Shown here one piece after another: positions 25,846 through 35,508 of a DNA stretch of 64,000 bases. The position numbers and the translations under genes were made by a program. The stretch lies in the NCBI RefSeq assembly GCF_000716445.1, contig NZ_JNWK01000013.1, forward strand, positions 62,001 to 126,000. Reading direction: 5' to 3'. The DNA is from Streptomyces wedmorensis (GTDB lineage: Bacteria; Actinomycetota; Actinomycetes; Streptomycetales; Streptomycetaceae). The notes under the pieces are model-generated. The model saw only the letters and a list, made by a program, of their open reading frames with translations. It searched no databases and was not told where the DNA came from. Position 1 is the stretch's first letter; every line of letters begins with the position of its first letter.

Positions 25846-26840
25846 GCACCACCCTCACCAAGCCGCTCCACCGCTTCTCGGCACGGCACGCCGCCCACCT
25901 GCCGCTCATGGTGACGGCCACGCTGCTGGTCGCGATGTTCTCGATCGGGTCCGTGCAGTACGAAGGCTTCTTCTCCGCGCAGGTCCTGCTCAACGTCCTG
26001 ATCGACAACGGCTTCCTGCTCGTCGTGGCGATCGGCATGACGTTCGTCGTCCTCACAGGCGGGATCGACCTCTCGGTCGGCTCGATGGTGGCCCTGTCGA
26101 CCATGCTGACGGCCTGGCTCGTCGAACAGAACGGCCTGCCGCTCGCGCTGGCGGTGCCGGTGGTCCTGCTGGTGGGAGCAGGGGGCGGTGCCCTCATGGG
26201 CTGGGTGATCCACGCCTTCGAGATCCAGCCCTTCATCGTCACTCTCGCGGGCATGTTCCTCGGCCGCGGCCTCTGCTACATGATCAGCACCGAGTCCATC
26301 TCCCTCACCGACCCGACGACCACGCGGATCGCCCAGACGCGGGTGCTCCTGCCCGGGGGCCTGTTCGTCTCACCCGCCGTGATCATCGCCCTGGTCGTGC
26401 TGGCACTCGCCTTCGTCGTCCTCCACCACACCCGCTTCGGCCGCACCGTCTACGCCTTGGGCGGCAACGAGTCCTCAGCCCGTCTCATGGGCCTGCCCGT
26501 AGGGCGCACCAAGGTCGCGGTGTACGCCGTGAGTGGCCTGTGTTCCGCCCTCGGCGGTCTGCTGCTGACCTTCTACATGCTGTCCGGCTACGCCCTGCAC
26601 GCCGTCGGCATGGAACTCGACGCCATCGCCGCCGCCGTGATCGGCGGGACGCTGCTGACCGGTGGTTCCGGCTTCGTCCTGGGAACCGCCCTGGGCGTGA
26701 CGGTCCTCGGTCTGATCCAGACCATCATCAGCTTCCAGGGCACGCTCAGTTCGTGGTGGACCCGCATCGTCATCGGCGGTCTGCTGTTCGTCTTCATCCT
26801 CCTCCAACGCCTCTTCGGAGGATCGCGCCAGGCGGAATAG
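25842..26840 (+). CDS. Sugar ABC transporter permease 2 (YjfF-like)
   Basis: A 332-residue CUT2 permease with the motif FVVLTGGIDLSVGSMVALS, a second conserved VIGGTLLTGGSGFVLGTALGV and a typical YjfF-like end. GTG start at 25842 overlaps the preceding stop. With the YtfT-like protein it should form the membrane pore. Presence of two different permeases is characteristic of YtfQRT-YjfF-type transporters, whereas ribose-type systems use one. Confidence 0.88.
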   Translation: MSTTLTKPLHRFSARHAAHLPLMVTATLLVAMFSIGSVQYEGFFSAQVLLNVLIDNGFLLVVAIGMTFVVLTGGIDLSVGSMVALSTMLTAWLVEQNGLPLALAVPVVLLVGAGGGALMGWVIHAFEIQPFIVTLAGMFLGRGLCYMISTESISLTDPTTTRIAQTRVLLPGGLFVSPAVIIALVVLALAFVVLHHTRFGRTVYALGGNESSARLMGLPVGRTKVAVYAVSGLCSALGGLLLTFYMLSGYALHAVGMELDAIAAAVIGGTLLTGGSGFVLGTALGVTVLGLIQTIISFQGTLSSWWTRIVIGGLLFVFILLQRLFGGSRQAE

Positions 26841-26896
26841 ACCCCTCGCCGAGTGCGAACCCCGAGCCGTCCGCCGCGTATGAACGCGCCCGGGGC

Positions 26897-26920
26897 GGGG
26901 GCAGGGCCATCCCTGCCCCC
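26897..26920 (+). terminator. Stem-loop with T-run between permease and epimerase genes
   Basis: GGGGGCAGGG (26897-26906), loop CCAT, CCCTGCCCCC (26911-26920), followed by TTT. A perfect 10-bp stem suited to partial termination, which would lower expression of the epimerase relative to the transporter. Confidence 0.65.
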
Positions 26921-26956
26921 TTTCCGGCTGCGCCCTCTCGCCGACAAGGAACCTCC

Positions 26957-28024
26957 ATGAACCCAGCACCGTCCCCCTTCACCGGGGTCCCTCCGGTCTG
27001 CCGTCCCGAACCGTACGCTGGACAACGATGGACCTTCGGCTTCCCCGGCGGACTCACGGCGGAGGTGCACACTCGCGGCGCCCGCCTCCACGGGCTGTGG
27101 GCGCCGGACCGGAACGGCACCCCGGCCGACATCGTCCTCGCTCCCCACGACCCCGCCCGGGCGGCCGACACCGCCCGGTACTTCGGCTCCACCGTCGGCC
27201 GCTACGCCAACCGCATCGCACACGGCCGGTTCTCCCTGGACGGGAAGCCGTACCAGCTGACCACGCAGGAGAACGGCCACTGCCTGCACGGCGGCACCGA
27301 CGGCTTCGACCCCCGCCTCTGGGAAGCCGAGAGCGTGCACACCCCGGAGTGGACCGGTGTGCTCCTGCGCCTCCGGAGCCCGGACGGAGACCAGGGGTTC
27401 CCGGGAAACCTGGACGTCACCGTCAGCTGTCTCATCGGCCGCGTCGGCGAACTCGCCTTCACCTACTCGGCGGTCACCGATGCGGCCACCCTGGTCAACC
27501 TGACCAACCACGCGTATTTCAACCTCGACGGCGAAGGCGCCGGCGACATCCTCGGACACGAACTCGCCGTGCACGCCTCCCACTACACTCCGGTCGACAA
27601 CGACCTCCTTCCCCACGGGGACCACCGCCCCGTGTCCGGCACCGCGTTCGACCTCCGCCGGCCGCTGAGGATCGCCGACGCCCTGGCCCGCCCCGGCGCG
27701 GACGGCGGGTACGACCACAACTTCGTCTTAAGTCCGCACGGCGACGAGGCACTGCGCCCCGCCGCCGTCCTGTACGCGCCGGCCACCGGCCGCCGCATGG
27801 AGGTGCTGACCACGGAGCCCGGGCTCCAGGTCTACACCGCGGGTCAGTTCGACGGCACGGTCCTCGGCAAGAGCGGTATGCCCTACGGGGCGGGCGCCGG
27901 CATCGCGCTGGAGACCCAGCACTTCCCCGACTCGCCGAACCGCACCGGTGACCCGTCTCCGGTGCTTCGGCCTGGCGAGGAGTACAGGTCGAGTACGGTC
28001 CTGAGGTTCGGCACCTGTGACTGA
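26957..28024 (+). CDS. Aldose 1-epimerase (GalM-like mutarotase)
   Basis: A 355-residue galactose-mutarotase-like protein; no signal peptide. Motifs are RYANRIAHGRF, HCLHGGTDGFD, LTNHAYFNLDGEG (catalytic His region), GGYDHNFVLS and ALETQHFPDSPN (catalytic Glu). It interconverts alpha and beta anomers of an aldose. In this operon it probably readies imported arabinose or galactose for the isomerase or kinase. ATG at 26957 with AAGGAACC upstream. Codon 258 (27728-27730) is TTA, rare in Streptomyces, so expression may depend on the bldA tRNA. A stem-loop separates it from the transporter genes. Confidence 0.9.
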   Translation: MNPAPSPFTGVPPVCRPEPYAGQRWTFGFPGGLTAEVHTRGARLHGLWAPDRNGTPADIVLAPHDPARAADTARYFGSTVGRYANRIAHGRFSLDGKPYQLTTQENGHCLHGGTDGFDPRLWEAESVHTPEWTGVLLRLRSPDGDQGFPGNLDVTVSCLIGRVGELAFTYSAVTDAATLVNLTNHAYFNLDGEGAGDILGHELAVHASHYTPVDNDLLPHGDHRPVSGTAFDLRRPLRIADALARPGADGGYDHNFVLSPHGDEALRPAAVLYAPATGRRMEVLTTEPGLQVYTAGQFDGTVLGKSGMPYGAGAGIALETQHFPDSPNRTGDPSPVLRPGEEYRSSTVLRFGTCD

Positions 28025-28030
28025 CCGTGT

Positions 28031-28080
28031 GGACATGGCTGTGCCCGCCGGCGGAGGAGCCGGCGGGCACAGCCATGTCC
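28031..28080. terminator. Perfect 22-bp-stem bidirectional terminator
   Basis: Arms 28031-28052 and 28059-28080 are exact reverse complements around a 6-base GGAGGA loop. It lies between the convergent epimerase (stop 28024) and permease (stop 28090) genes, so it should end both transcripts. Confidence 0.85.
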
Positions 28081-28089
28081 GGAGCGGTG

Positions 28090-29334
28090 TCAGGCACCCG
28101 CCCTGCGCTTGTTCCACACGTCGAAGCCGACCGCCGCGAGCAGCACGAGGCCCTTGATGACCTGCTGCCAGTCGGTGCCCACCCCGACGAGGTTCATGCC
28201 GTTGTTGAGCACGCCGAGGACCAGGCCGCCGATGATGGCTCCCAGGACGGTCCCGACTCCACCGCTCATCGACGCCCCGCCGATGAACGCGGCGGCGATG
28301 GCCTCCAGTTCGAAGTTCACGCCCGCCTTCGGCGAGGCCGCGTTGAAGCGCGCGGCGAAGACGAGCCCGGCGAGCGCCGCGAGCATTCCCATGTTGAGGA
28401 ACACGGCGAAGGTCACCTTCTTGTCCTTGACTCCGGACAGCTTGGCGGCCGGCAGGTTCCCCCCGATCGCGTACACGTGGCGGCCGATCACCGCGTTGCG
28501 CATCACGTAACCGAAGCCGACCAGCAGCGCGGCCAGGATCAGGAGGACCACGGGGGCGCCCTTGTAGCTTGCGAGCAGCAGGGTGGTGACCAGGACAGCG
28601 GCGACCAGTGCCGTCAGCTTCAGCGCGAACAGGCCCGTGGGGAGCGGCTCCAGAGCGAATTCGCGCTGGCGACGGCGGTCCCGCACCTCCTGGAACACCA
28701 CGTAGGCGACCAGTCCCAGGCCGAGGAGCAGGGTCCCGTTGTGGTAGTTGGTCTGCGGTCCCACCTCCGGCAGGAAGCCGTTGGCGACCTTCTGCAGTCC
28801 GTCCGGGAACGGGCCGAGCGTCTGACCCTTGAGGAAGATCTCCGTGAACCCGCGGAACAGCAGCATGCCGGCGAGGGTCACGATGAACGACGGTATGCCG
28901 ACGTACGCGATGAAGAAGCCCTGCAGGGCGCCGGCGACGGCTCCCAGCAGCAGGGTGAGGAGCACCGCGACGGGCCAGGCCACATGGTGCTCGACCATGA
29001 GCACCGCCCCGATGCCACCGACCAGCGCCATCAGGGAGCCCACGGACAGGTCGATGTGCCCGGAGATGATGACGATCATCATGCCGATGGCCAGGATGAG
29101 GATGTAGCTGTTCTGCAGCACCAGGTTGGAGACGTTCCGCGGCAGCAGGAGGTCGCCGCCCGTCCAGATCTGGAACAGGAGCACGATCAGGCCGAGTGCG
29201 AAGAGCATCCCGTACTGGCGCATGTTCCGCCGGACGCCGTCCAGAAGCACCCGGGCCAGCGGTGCCCCGGTGGACGGAGCCCCGCGGCCCGGGGGCGCCG
29301 GTGTGGTCGTCTTCGTGCTGACGTCGGTGCTCAT
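28090..29334 (-). CDS. mmsB: Multiple-sugar ABC transporter permease (MmsB/GguB-like, CUT2)
   Basis: A 414-residue CUT2 permease longer than RbsC-type proteins, as in the MmsB/GguB/XylH group. Motifs are [34 protein letters not shown] sequence, a polar cytoplasmic insert around [12 protein letters not shown] and [21 protein letters not shown]. The ATG at 29334 overlaps the TGA of the ATPase gene (ATGA); the longer frame upstream is antisense-like noise. It should form a homodimeric channel. Last gene of the chvE-mmsA-mmsB operon. Confidence 0.88.
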   Translation of the reverse strand: MSTDVSTKTTTPAPPGRGAPSTGAPLARVLLDGVRRNMRQYGMLFALGLIVLLFQIWTGGDLLLPRNVSNLVLQNSYILILAIGMMIVIISGHIDLSVGSLMALVGGIGAVLMVEHHVAWPVAVLLTLLLGAVAGALQGFFIAYVGIPSFIVTLAGMLLFRGFTEIFLKGQTLGPFPDGLQKVANGFLPEVGPQTNYHNGTLLLGLGLVAYVVFQEVRDRRRQREFALEPLPTGLFALKLTALVAAVLVTTLLLASYKGAPVVLLILAALLVGFGYVMRNAVIGRHVYAIGGNLPAAKLSGVKDKKVTFAVFLNMGMLAALAGLVFAARFNAASPKAGVNFELEAIAAAFIGGASMSGGVGTVLGAIIGGLVLGVLNNGMNLVGVGTDWQQVIKGLVLLAAVGFDVWNKRRAGA

Positions 29335-30974
29335 GCCTGGTGTCCTTCGCTGGAGGCGGCGCCTGCGGTGACCGCCGGTAGTACGGGGGTGTCCTGCGTC
29401 ATGTGCCGCATCAGGACTTCCTGGGTGGCGTCCTCGCGGGCGACTTCGCCGGTCAGCCGGCCTGCGGCCATGGTGTAGACGCGGTCGCACATGCCGAGCA
29501 GTTCGGGCAGCTCGGAGGAGATGAGGAGAATCGCCTTGCCCTCGGCGGCGAGCCGGTCGATCACGGTGTAGATCTCGAACTTGGCTCCCACGTCGACTCC
29601 GCGGGTGGGCTCGTCGAGGATGAGGACGTCCGGCCCGGCGAGGATCCACTTGCTGAGAACGACCTTCTGCTGGTTGCCGCCGGAAAGGCGGCCTACCGGC
29701 TCGAGGACGTTCGGAGCCTTGATGTTCATGGTCCGCCGGTACCGTTCGGCCACCTTGCGCTCCTCATGCCCGTCGACGACGCCGCGGCGGGCGAGGGCGC
29801 CGAGGGACGCGAGCGAGATGTTCCGGCTCACGGAGTCCCCGAGGTTGAGCCCGTAGTGCTTGCGGTCCTCCGTGACGTACGCGATGCCGTGGGCGACCGC
29901 CTCGGGGACCGTGCGTGTCCGTACCTCGCGGCCGTCCTTGAGCACGGTGCCCTGCTCGTAGTGGCCGTAGGAACGGCCGAAGACGCTCATCGCGAGTTCG
30001 GTCCGGCCGGCACCCATGAGGCCCGCGACGCCGACGATCTCCCCGCGGCGGACCTGGAGCGAGACCCCGTCGACGGCCTTGCGGCCGCGGTCGAGGGGGT
30101 GACGTACGGTCCAGTCCCGGATCTCCAGGACAGGGTCGGCGTCGGCCGGGCCCTCGTACGGCGTGCGGTCGGGGAACCGGCTGTCGAGGTCCCGCCCCAC
30201 CATGCCGCGGATGATGCGTTCCTCGGTGGTGGCGGGGTCCCTGACGTCGAGGGTCTCGATGGAGCGCCCGTCGCGCAGGATGGTGACGGAGTCGGCGATC
30301 TGGGCGATCTCGTTCAGCTTGTGCGAGATGATGATCGACGTGATGCCCTGGCTTTTCAACTCCCGCATCAGCCGCAGCAGTTTCGCGCTGTCCTCGTCGT
30401 TGAGCGCCGCGGTGGGCTCGTCGAGGATCAGCAGGCGGACGTTCTTCGCCAGCGCCTTCGCGATCTCCACGAGCTGCTGCTTGCCGACACCGATGTCGGC
30501 GACCCGTGTCTCGGGATGTTCGTCGAGCCCGACCCGCCTGAGCAGTTCGGAAGCACGGCGCAGCGCCTCGTGCCAGTCGATGATCCCGCGCCGGGACGGC
30601 TCGTTGCCGAGGAAGACGTTCTCGGCGATCGACAGATAGGGAACGAGTGCGAGCTCCTGGTGGATGATGACGATGCCGCGCCGCTCGCTGGCCCTGATGT
30701 CCTTGAAACGGCACGGCTCGCCTTCGAAGAGGATCTCGCCCTCGTAGGTGCCGTGCGGGTGGACGCCGGACAGGACCTTCATGAGCGTCGACTTGCCGGC
30801 ACCGTTCTCTCCGCACAGGGCGTGCACCTCGCCGCGCTCCACGGACAGGGTCACGTCGGACAGTGCTCTGACCCCGGGGAAGGTCTTCACGATGGACCGC
30901 ATCTCGAGGACGGGGCCGGACGGGGACGAGACGGAGACGGGAACCTTGGGGGAGTCGGCCGGGGCGGGCGTCAT
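29331..30974 (-). CDS. mmsA: Multiple-sugar ABC transporter ATP-binding protein (MmsA/GguA-like)
   Basis: A 547-residue tandem ATPase of a CUT2 importer. N-terminal half: GENGAGKST (Walker A) and [13 protein letters not shown] (Walker B). C-terminal half: [17 protein letters not shown] and [15 protein letters not shown]. It resembles GguA/MmsA and AraG. The ATG at 30974 overlaps the TGA of the binding-protein gene (ATGA); the very long open frame upstream runs antisense-like through that gene and is excluded. It energises uptake of a pentose or hexose bound by the ChvE-like protein. Confidence 0.9.
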   Translation of the reverse strand: MTPAPADSPKVPVSVSSPSGPVLEMRSIVKTFPGVRALSDVTLSVERGEVHALCGENGAGKSTLMKVLSGVHPHGTYEGEILFEGEPCRFKDIRASERRGIVIIHQELALVPYLSIAENVFLGNEPSRRGIIDWHEALRRASELLRRVGLDEHPETRVADIGVGKQQLVEIAKALAKNVRLLILDEPTAALNDEDSAKLLRLMRELKSQGITSIIISHKLNEIAQIADSVTILRDGRSIETLDVRDPATTEERIIRGMVGRDLDSRFPDRTPYEGPADADPVLEIRDWTVRHPLDRGRKAVDGVSLQVRRGEIVGVAGLMGAGRTELAMSVFGRSYGHYEQGTVLKDGREVRTRTVPEAVAHGIAYVTEDRKHYGLNLGDSVSRNISLASLGALARRGVVDGHEERKVAERYRRTMNIKAPNVLEPVGRLSGGNQQKVVLSKWILAGPDVLILDEPTRGVDVGAKFEIYTVIDRLAAEGKAILLISSELPELLGMCDRVYTMAAGRLTGEVAREDATQEVLMRHMTQDTPVLPAVTAGAASSEGHQA

Positions 30975-32080
30975 CGCAGTTCCTCGGCGTTGATGTAGCC
31001 CGAGTCGACCAGGACCTGCCGGTAGTTCGTCTTGTCGACGCTGACCGGATCGAGCAGGAAGGCCGGGACCACCTTCTTGCCGTTGTCGTAGGTGGCGTCG
31101 TCGTTGATCTCGGGCTTCTTGCCGGCGAGGACGGCGGTCACCATGTCTGCGGCGACCTGCGCGAGTGCGCGTGTGTCCTTGTAGACGGTCTGCGTCTGCT
31201 GGCCCGCGATGATCGACTTCACGGAGGCGACCTCCGCGTCCTGGCCGGTGACGACCGGCAGCGGCTTGGCGGCGCTCCCGTAGTCGTCGGACTTCAGGGC
31301 GGACAGGATGCCGATGGAGATGCCGTCGTAGGGGGAGAGCACGGCGTCGACCCGGGCGGTGGAGTACGAGGAGGTCAGCAGGTCGTCCATGCGCTTCTGC
31401 GCCGTCCCTCCGTCCCACCGCAACGTGGTGACCTGGTTGAGCTGGGTCTGCTGGGAGCGTACGACCAGCTGCTTCTTGTCGAGGTAGGGCTTCAGCACCT
31501 TCATGGCACCGTTGAAGAAGTACTTGGTGTTGTTGTCGTCGTTGGACCCGGCGAACAACTCGATGTTGAAGGGACCCTTCTTCGAGCCGGCCTTCAGCCC
31601 CAGCTTCTCGACGATGTACGTGGCCTGGAGCTCGCCGACCTTCTCGTTGTCGAAGGAGGCGTAGTAGTCGACGTGCGGGGAGCCCAGGATGAGCCGGTCG
31701 TAGGAGATGACCGGGATGTGGGCGTCGGCCGCCTGCTGCAGGACGTTGGACAGCGCCTCGCCGTTGATGGCGGCCACGACCAGGGCGTCGACGCCCTGAG
31801 TGATCATGTTCTCGATCTGGGCGACCTGCTGGTCGGGGTCGTCCTCGCCGTACTGCAGGGTCGTGGCGAAGCCGGCCTTCTTCAGACTTTCGGTCATGTT
31901 GCGGCCGTCGGCGATCCACCGCTCGGAGGATTTGGTGGGCATCGCGATGCCGATGGTGAGGTCCTTCGTGTCCTTCGACTCCTGGCTGCCGCCCTCGCTG
32001 TTCTGCCCGCAGGCTGTCAGGAGCAGGGCACAGCCGGTGGTCACGGCCAGGAGGGCGGATGCGGATCGGAACTTCTTCAT
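30971..32080 (-). CDS. chvE: Multiple-sugar ABC transporter binding lipoprotein (ChvE-like)
   Basis: A 369-residue lipoprotein with lipobox LTAC (C24). The mature part follows the ChvE group: [68 protein letters not shown] and [14 protein letters not shown]. ChvE-type proteins bind several aldoses including L-arabinose, galactose and xylose; the adjacent AraR-like operator and araBAD favour L-arabinose here. Translation starts at ATG 32080 with a weak AGGTAA site. The first gene of the operon; regulated by the operator at 32218-32231. Confidence 0.88.
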   Translation of the reverse strand: MKKFRSASALLAVTTGCALLLTACGQNSEGGSQESKDTKDLTIGIAMPTKSSERWIADGRNMTESLKKAGFATTLQYGEDDPDQQVAQIENMITQGVDALVVAAINGEALSNVLQQAADAHIPVISYDRLILGSPHVDYYASFDNEKVGELQATYIVEKLGLKAGSKKGPFNIELFAGSNDDNNTKYFFNGAMKVLKPYLDKKQLVVRSQQTQLNQVTTLRWDGGTAQKRMDDLLTSSYSTARVDAVLSPYDGISIGILSALKSDDYGSAAKPLPVVTGQDAEVASVKSIIAGQQTQTVYKDTRALAQVAADMVTAVLAGKKPEINDDATYDNGKKVVPAFLLDPVSVDKTNYRQVLVDSGYINAEELR

Positions 32081-32186
32081 GGGTTACCTGGCAATCCCGT
32101 CGTCGAGTGCGGCTCCGGCCGAGGGACGGGTCCGGCGGCGGCGCGTGAGCTCGCACCACCGGGACGGCGCCGTTCCGGCTGGGTGG

Positions 32187-32206
32187 CCGGGGCGTCGGCG
32201 CCCCGG
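32187..32206 (-). other. Short hairpin at the 5' end of the chvE leader
   Basis: CCGGGGCG and CGCCCCGG form a perfect 8-bp stem with a TCGG loop, beginning only about 10 bases after the predicted -10. It may stabilise the 5' end of the transcript; this is inference. Confidence 0.4.
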
Positions 32207-32216
32207 TCGAGGTTGA

Positions 32217-32245
32217 TTGTTAGCGCTCACAACAGCGTGATACAA
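32217..32245 (-). promoter_or_regulatory. chvE promoter overlapped by an AraR-like operator
   Basis: On the minus strand TTGTAT (32245-32240), a 17-bp spacer and TAACAA (32222-32217). The operator TGTGAGCGCTAACA (32218-32231) covers the spacer and -10, so bound repressor would block polymerase. The operator also lies upstream of the divergent LacI gene. Confidence 0.7.
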
Positions 32246-32306
32246 GAGGCGCTAAGGTTTTTCTCGCATCGATGTACAGCCGTAAACACGGAGAAGGGAG
32301 GCGAAC

Positions 32307-33353
32307 GTGGCGAATCCCGCGGAAGACGTCCGCCCGCCGACGATGGCCGACGTCGCACGAGAGGCGGGGGTCTCCCACCAGACCGTCTCCCGGGTGCTGA
32401 GCGATCACCCCAACGTGCGCGCGGCCACCCGGGAACAGGTCACCCTGGCCATCGAGCGGCTGGGCTACCGTCGCAACTCCGCCGCACGCGCCCTGGTGAC
32501 GCGCCGTACGAGGACGCTGGGTGTCATCGCCGTCAACACCGCCCTGTACGGCCCTGCCAGCACCCTGACCGGCCTGGAGGAGGCGGCCCGGGAGCAGGGC
32601 TACCTCGTCTCGACCGTCAGTCTGCGCACCGGAGAGGGGCAGGGGCTCAAGGACGCCATCGACCACCTCGCGTCCTGGGGCGTGGAGGGCGTTGTCGCCA
32701 TCACCCCGCAACGCTCGCACGTGCAGGCGCTCGCCGAGCTGGACGCACCCTTCCCCGTGGTCACCGTGGAGGGTGGACACCAGCTCGACCTGCCCGGCGT
32801 CTCCCTCGACCAGGAGCTCGGCGCCCGCATGGTCACGGAGCACCTGCTCGCCGCCGGGCACGGCAACGTCTGGCACGTGGCGGGTCCCGACGACTGGCTG
32901 GAGAGCGAGGCCCGCACCGCGGGATGGCGCACCGTCCTGGAGGAGGGCGGCATCCGCCCTCCGCGCGTACTGACGGGGGACTGGAGCCCGCTGTCCGGGT
33001 ACCGGGCGGGACAGGAACTCGCGGGACTCGCCCTGGCCCGTCGCGGGGCGACACCGGTCACGGCCGTCTTCGTCGCCAACGACCAGATGGCGCTCGGCGT
33101 CCTGCGGGCGCTGCGCGAGGGCGGGATCCGCACCCCCGGACAGGTCGCCGTCGCCGGCTTCGACGACATCCCGGAGGCCGAGTTCTTCCCTCCGCCGCTG
33201 ACGACGGTCCGCCAGGACTTCGCCGCCATCGGGCGCCGGAGCATCGGGCTGCTGGTGGACCACATCGAGGGTCGCGCCCGGAAGGTCGAGCACCTCCTGG
33301 TGGAACCGCAGCTCATCATGCGTGCGAGCACGCGCCCCTCGAACGAATCCTGA
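32307..33353 (+). CDS. LacI-family regulator, probable arabinose repressor (AraR-like)
   Basis: A 348-residue LacI/GalR protein. Helix-turn-helix TMADVAREAGVSHQTVSRVLSDH (residues about 12-34), hinge to about 65, then an effector domain with VTAVFVANDQMALGVLRAL and VAGFDDIPEAEFFPPPLTTV. GTG start at 32307 behind GGGAGG. It lies between the chvE operon and araBAD, each of which has a TGTGAGCGCTAACA-type operator, so it is the best candidate for the protein that binds all such sites in the window. L-arabinose as effector is inferred from the controlled genes. The Streptomyces arabinose regulator is known to belong to this family. Confidence 0.85.
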   Translation: MANPAEDVRPPTMADVAREAGVSHQTVSRVLSDHPNVRAATREQVTLAIERLGYRRNSAARALVTRRTRTLGVIAVNTALYGPASTLTGLEEAAREQGYLVSTVSLRTGEGQGLKDAIDHLASWGVEGVVAITPQRSHVQALAELDAPFPVVTVEGGHQLDLPGVSLDQELGARMVTEHLLAAGHGNVWHVAGPDDWLESEARTAGWRTVLEEGGIRPPRVLTGDWSPLSGYRAGQELAGLALARRGATPVTAVFVANDQMALGVLRALREGGIRTPGQVAVAGFDDIPEAEFFPPPLTTVRQDFAAIGRRSIGLLVDHIEGRARKVEHLLVEPQLIMRASTRPSNES

Positions 33354-33420
33354 CGCGGGGGGCCGGGCTCTCCCACCACCTCCTGGCGGCCGGACTGGAG
33401 GCCGGTGACAGGTCTCCAGT

Positions 33421-33447
33421 CTGCTGTGTCTGCTGTGTCTGCTGTCT
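33421..33447. repeat. Three tandem 9-bp repeats (CTGCTGTGT)
   Basis: Two exact copies and one with a single change, 68 bp after the LacI stop. The surrounding gap 33354-33592 holds no gene that I can support. Confidence 0.75.
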
Positions 33448-33592
33448 GGGGCCTGCCGTCTGATGTCCGGCGTCCGGCGGCGCACGCGCGTCGGTCCGCC
33501 CGCGCAAGCGCTCCGTCGACCGTTCCGTCCGCTCGGCCCTACCGCCTCCCGGCAGGCCGGGCGCGACGCCGGGGTTGCCCCCGGGACGGTAG

Positions 33593-33604
33593 GTGAGCGC
33601 TCAC
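33593..33604. promoter_or_regulatory. Palindrome GTGAGCGCTCAC upstream of araB
   Basis: A perfect 12-bp palindrome built from two copies of the GTGAGC half-site of the AraR-like operator, 75 bp upstream of the main araB operator. It may be an auxiliary site for DNA looping. Confidence 0.6.
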
Positions 33605-33654
33605 TTCAGAGGCCCTTCTTCTTGCCGAATGTTCGACAGAACTGCACGCAGCTC

Positions 33655-33683
33655 TTGCCCAGTCAATTGTGAGCGTTAACAAT
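33655..33683 (+). promoter_or_regulatory. araBAD promoter overlapped by an AraR-like operator
   Basis: TTGCCC (33655-33660), a 17-bp spacer and AACAAT (33678-33683). The operator TGTGAGCGTTAACA (33668-33681) overlaps the spacer and -10, the same layout as at chvE. Confidence 0.7.
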
Positions 33684-33727
33684 CAGGGTGCTCCTCTGGC
33701 CCTGTTCATGACGAGAGAGACCGCATC

Positions 33728-35434
33728 GTGACCACACACGCCCTTTCCGGCCCCGCAGCCCCTCACCAGTCCGAGGCATGCACCATCGGAGTCGACTTCG
33801 GCACCCTCTCCGGGCGCGCCGTCGTGGTCAGGGTCCGGGACGGCGCAGAACTCGGTTCGTCGGTCCACGAGTACCGCCACGCAGTCATCGAAGACCACCT
33901 TCCCTCCACCGGCGCCCCCCTGCCCCCCGACTGGGCCCTGCAACACCCCGAGGACTGGCGCGACGTCCTGCGTACCGCTGTTCCGGCGGCGCTCGCCGAC
34001 GCCGGAGTCGACCCGGCCCGCGTCATCGGCATCGCCACCGACTTCACCGCGTGCACGGTCCTGCCGACCGCCCAGGACGGCACTCCGCTCGCCCTGACGC
34101 CCGAGTGGGCCGACCGCCCGCACGCCTGGCCCAAACTATGGAAGCACCACGCGGCCCAGGCCCATGCCGACCGCATCAACGCCCTCGCTCACGCACGCGG
34201 CGAGAAGTGGATCGCACGGTACGGCGGCAAGATCTCCTCCGAGTGGCAGTACGCCAAGGCCCTGCAGGTCCTGGAAGAGGACCCGGCCGTCTACGCCGCC
34301 TGCGCCCGCTGGATCGAGGCGGCCGACTGGATCGTCTGGCAGCTGACCGGAACCGAGTCCCGCAACACCTGCACCGCCGGCTACAAGGGCATCCACCAGG
34401 ACGGGACCTACCCCTCGCCCGACTTCCTCGCCGGACTCCACCCGGACTTCGCCGACTTCCCCGCCACCCGCCTGGAGCACCCCCTCTCCCCGCTGGGCTC
34501 CCGCGTCGGCACCCTGAGCAGCCGGGCCGCACACTGGACCGGTCTCCCCGAGGGTATCGCCGTCGCGGCGGGCAACGTCGACGCCCACGTCGCCGCACCC
34601 GCGGCGGGCGCCGTGGAGAACGGCCGGATGCTCGCCATCATGGGCACCTCCACCTGCCACGTACTCAACGGCGCCACCCTCGCCGAGGTCCCCGGCATCT
34701 GCGGGGTCGTCGACGGCGGCATCGTCGAGGGTGCCTACGGTTACGAGGCCGGCCAGAGCGCGGTCGGCGACATCTTCGCCTGGTGGCTCCGCCAGGGCGT
34801 CCCGGACCACTACCGCGCCGAGGCCGAGGCAGCGGGCGAGGACCTCCACCGACTCCTGACCCGCAAAGCCGCCGACCAGCCGGTCGGCGCGCACGGCCTG
34901 GTGGCCCTGGACTGGATGAACGGCAACCGTTCCACCCTGGTCGACCACCACCTCTCCGGAGTCATCGCCGGCCTCACCCTCGACACCCGGCCCGAGGACG
35001 TCTACCGGGCCCTGCTCGAATCCACCGCCTACGGCACCCGGATGATCGTCGAGACCTTCGAGGGCGGCGGGATCCCCGTCGAGGAGTTCATCGTCACCGG
35101 AGGGCTGAGGAAGAACGCGCTGCTCATGCAGATCTACGCCGACGTGCTCCGCCGCCCAGTGTCCGTCGGCACCTCCGAGCAGGGTCCGGCGCTCGGCTCG
35201 GCCATCCACGCCGCCGTCGCCGCGGGCGCCTACCCCGACGTCCGTTCCGCCGCTTCCGTGATGGGCAGCGTCCAGCGCCACGCGTACGTGCCAGACCCCG
35301 CACGGGCGGACGCCTACGACGCGCTGTTCGACGAGTACCGCGCCCTGCACGACCACTTCGGTACCGGAGCGGACCTCCTCCTGCACCGCCTGCGACGGAT
35401 CCGCAACACCGCACGCCTCGTCACCACCGGCTGA
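33728..35434 (+). CDS. araB: Ribulokinase
   Basis: A 568-residue FGGY-family kinase that phosphorylates L-ribulose with ATP to L-ribulose 5-phosphate. Motifs include [16 protein letters not shown] (phosphate-binding start), [33 protein letters not shown] (AraB-specific), [22 protein letters not shown] and [19 protein letters not shown]. Length matches ribulokinases, which are longer than xylulokinases. GTG start at 33728. It is the first gene of araB-araA-araD under an AraR-like operator. Cytoplasmic. Confidence 0.95.
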   Translation: MTTHALSGPAAPHQSEACTIGVDFGTLSGRAVVVRVRDGAELGSSVHEYRHAVIEDHLPSTGAPLPPDWALQHPEDWRDVLRTAVPAALADAGVDPARVIGIATDFTACTVLPTAQDGTPLALTPEWADRPHAWPKLWKHHAAQAHADRINALAHARGEKWIARYGGKISSEWQYAKALQVLEEDPAVYAACARWIEAADWIVWQLTGTESRNTCTAGYKGIHQDGTYPSPDFLAGLHPDFADFPATRLEHPLSPLGSRVGTLSSRAAHWTGLPEGIAVAAGNVDAHVAAPAAGAVENGRMLAIMGTSTCHVLNGATLAEVPGICGVVDGGIVEGAYGYEAGQSAVGDIFAWWLRQGVPDHYRAEAEAAGEDLHRLLTRKAADQPVGAHGLVALDWMNGNRSTLVDHHLSGVIAGLTLDTRPEDVYRALLESTAYGTRMIVETFEGGGIPVEEFIVTGGLRKNALLMQIYADVLRRPVSVGTSEQGPALGSAIHAAVAAGAYPDVRSAASVMGSVQRHAYVPDPARADAYDALFDEYRALHDHFGTGADLLLHRLRRIRNTARLVTTG

Positions 35435-35508
35435 CCGGGGCGCCTCTTCGCCCCGGCCTCCAGCGGCCCGACCTCTCCGCCCCAGCACCTCCGAGGAGCA
35501 CACCCGAC

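Noticed and set aside
29331..32159. A 942-codon minus-strand frame covering the ATPase and the ChvE-like gene
   Set aside because: Only the part from 30974 onward matches an ATPase. The upstream part is an off-frame reading of the binding-protein gene, and a normal ATGA-coupled start exists at 30974.
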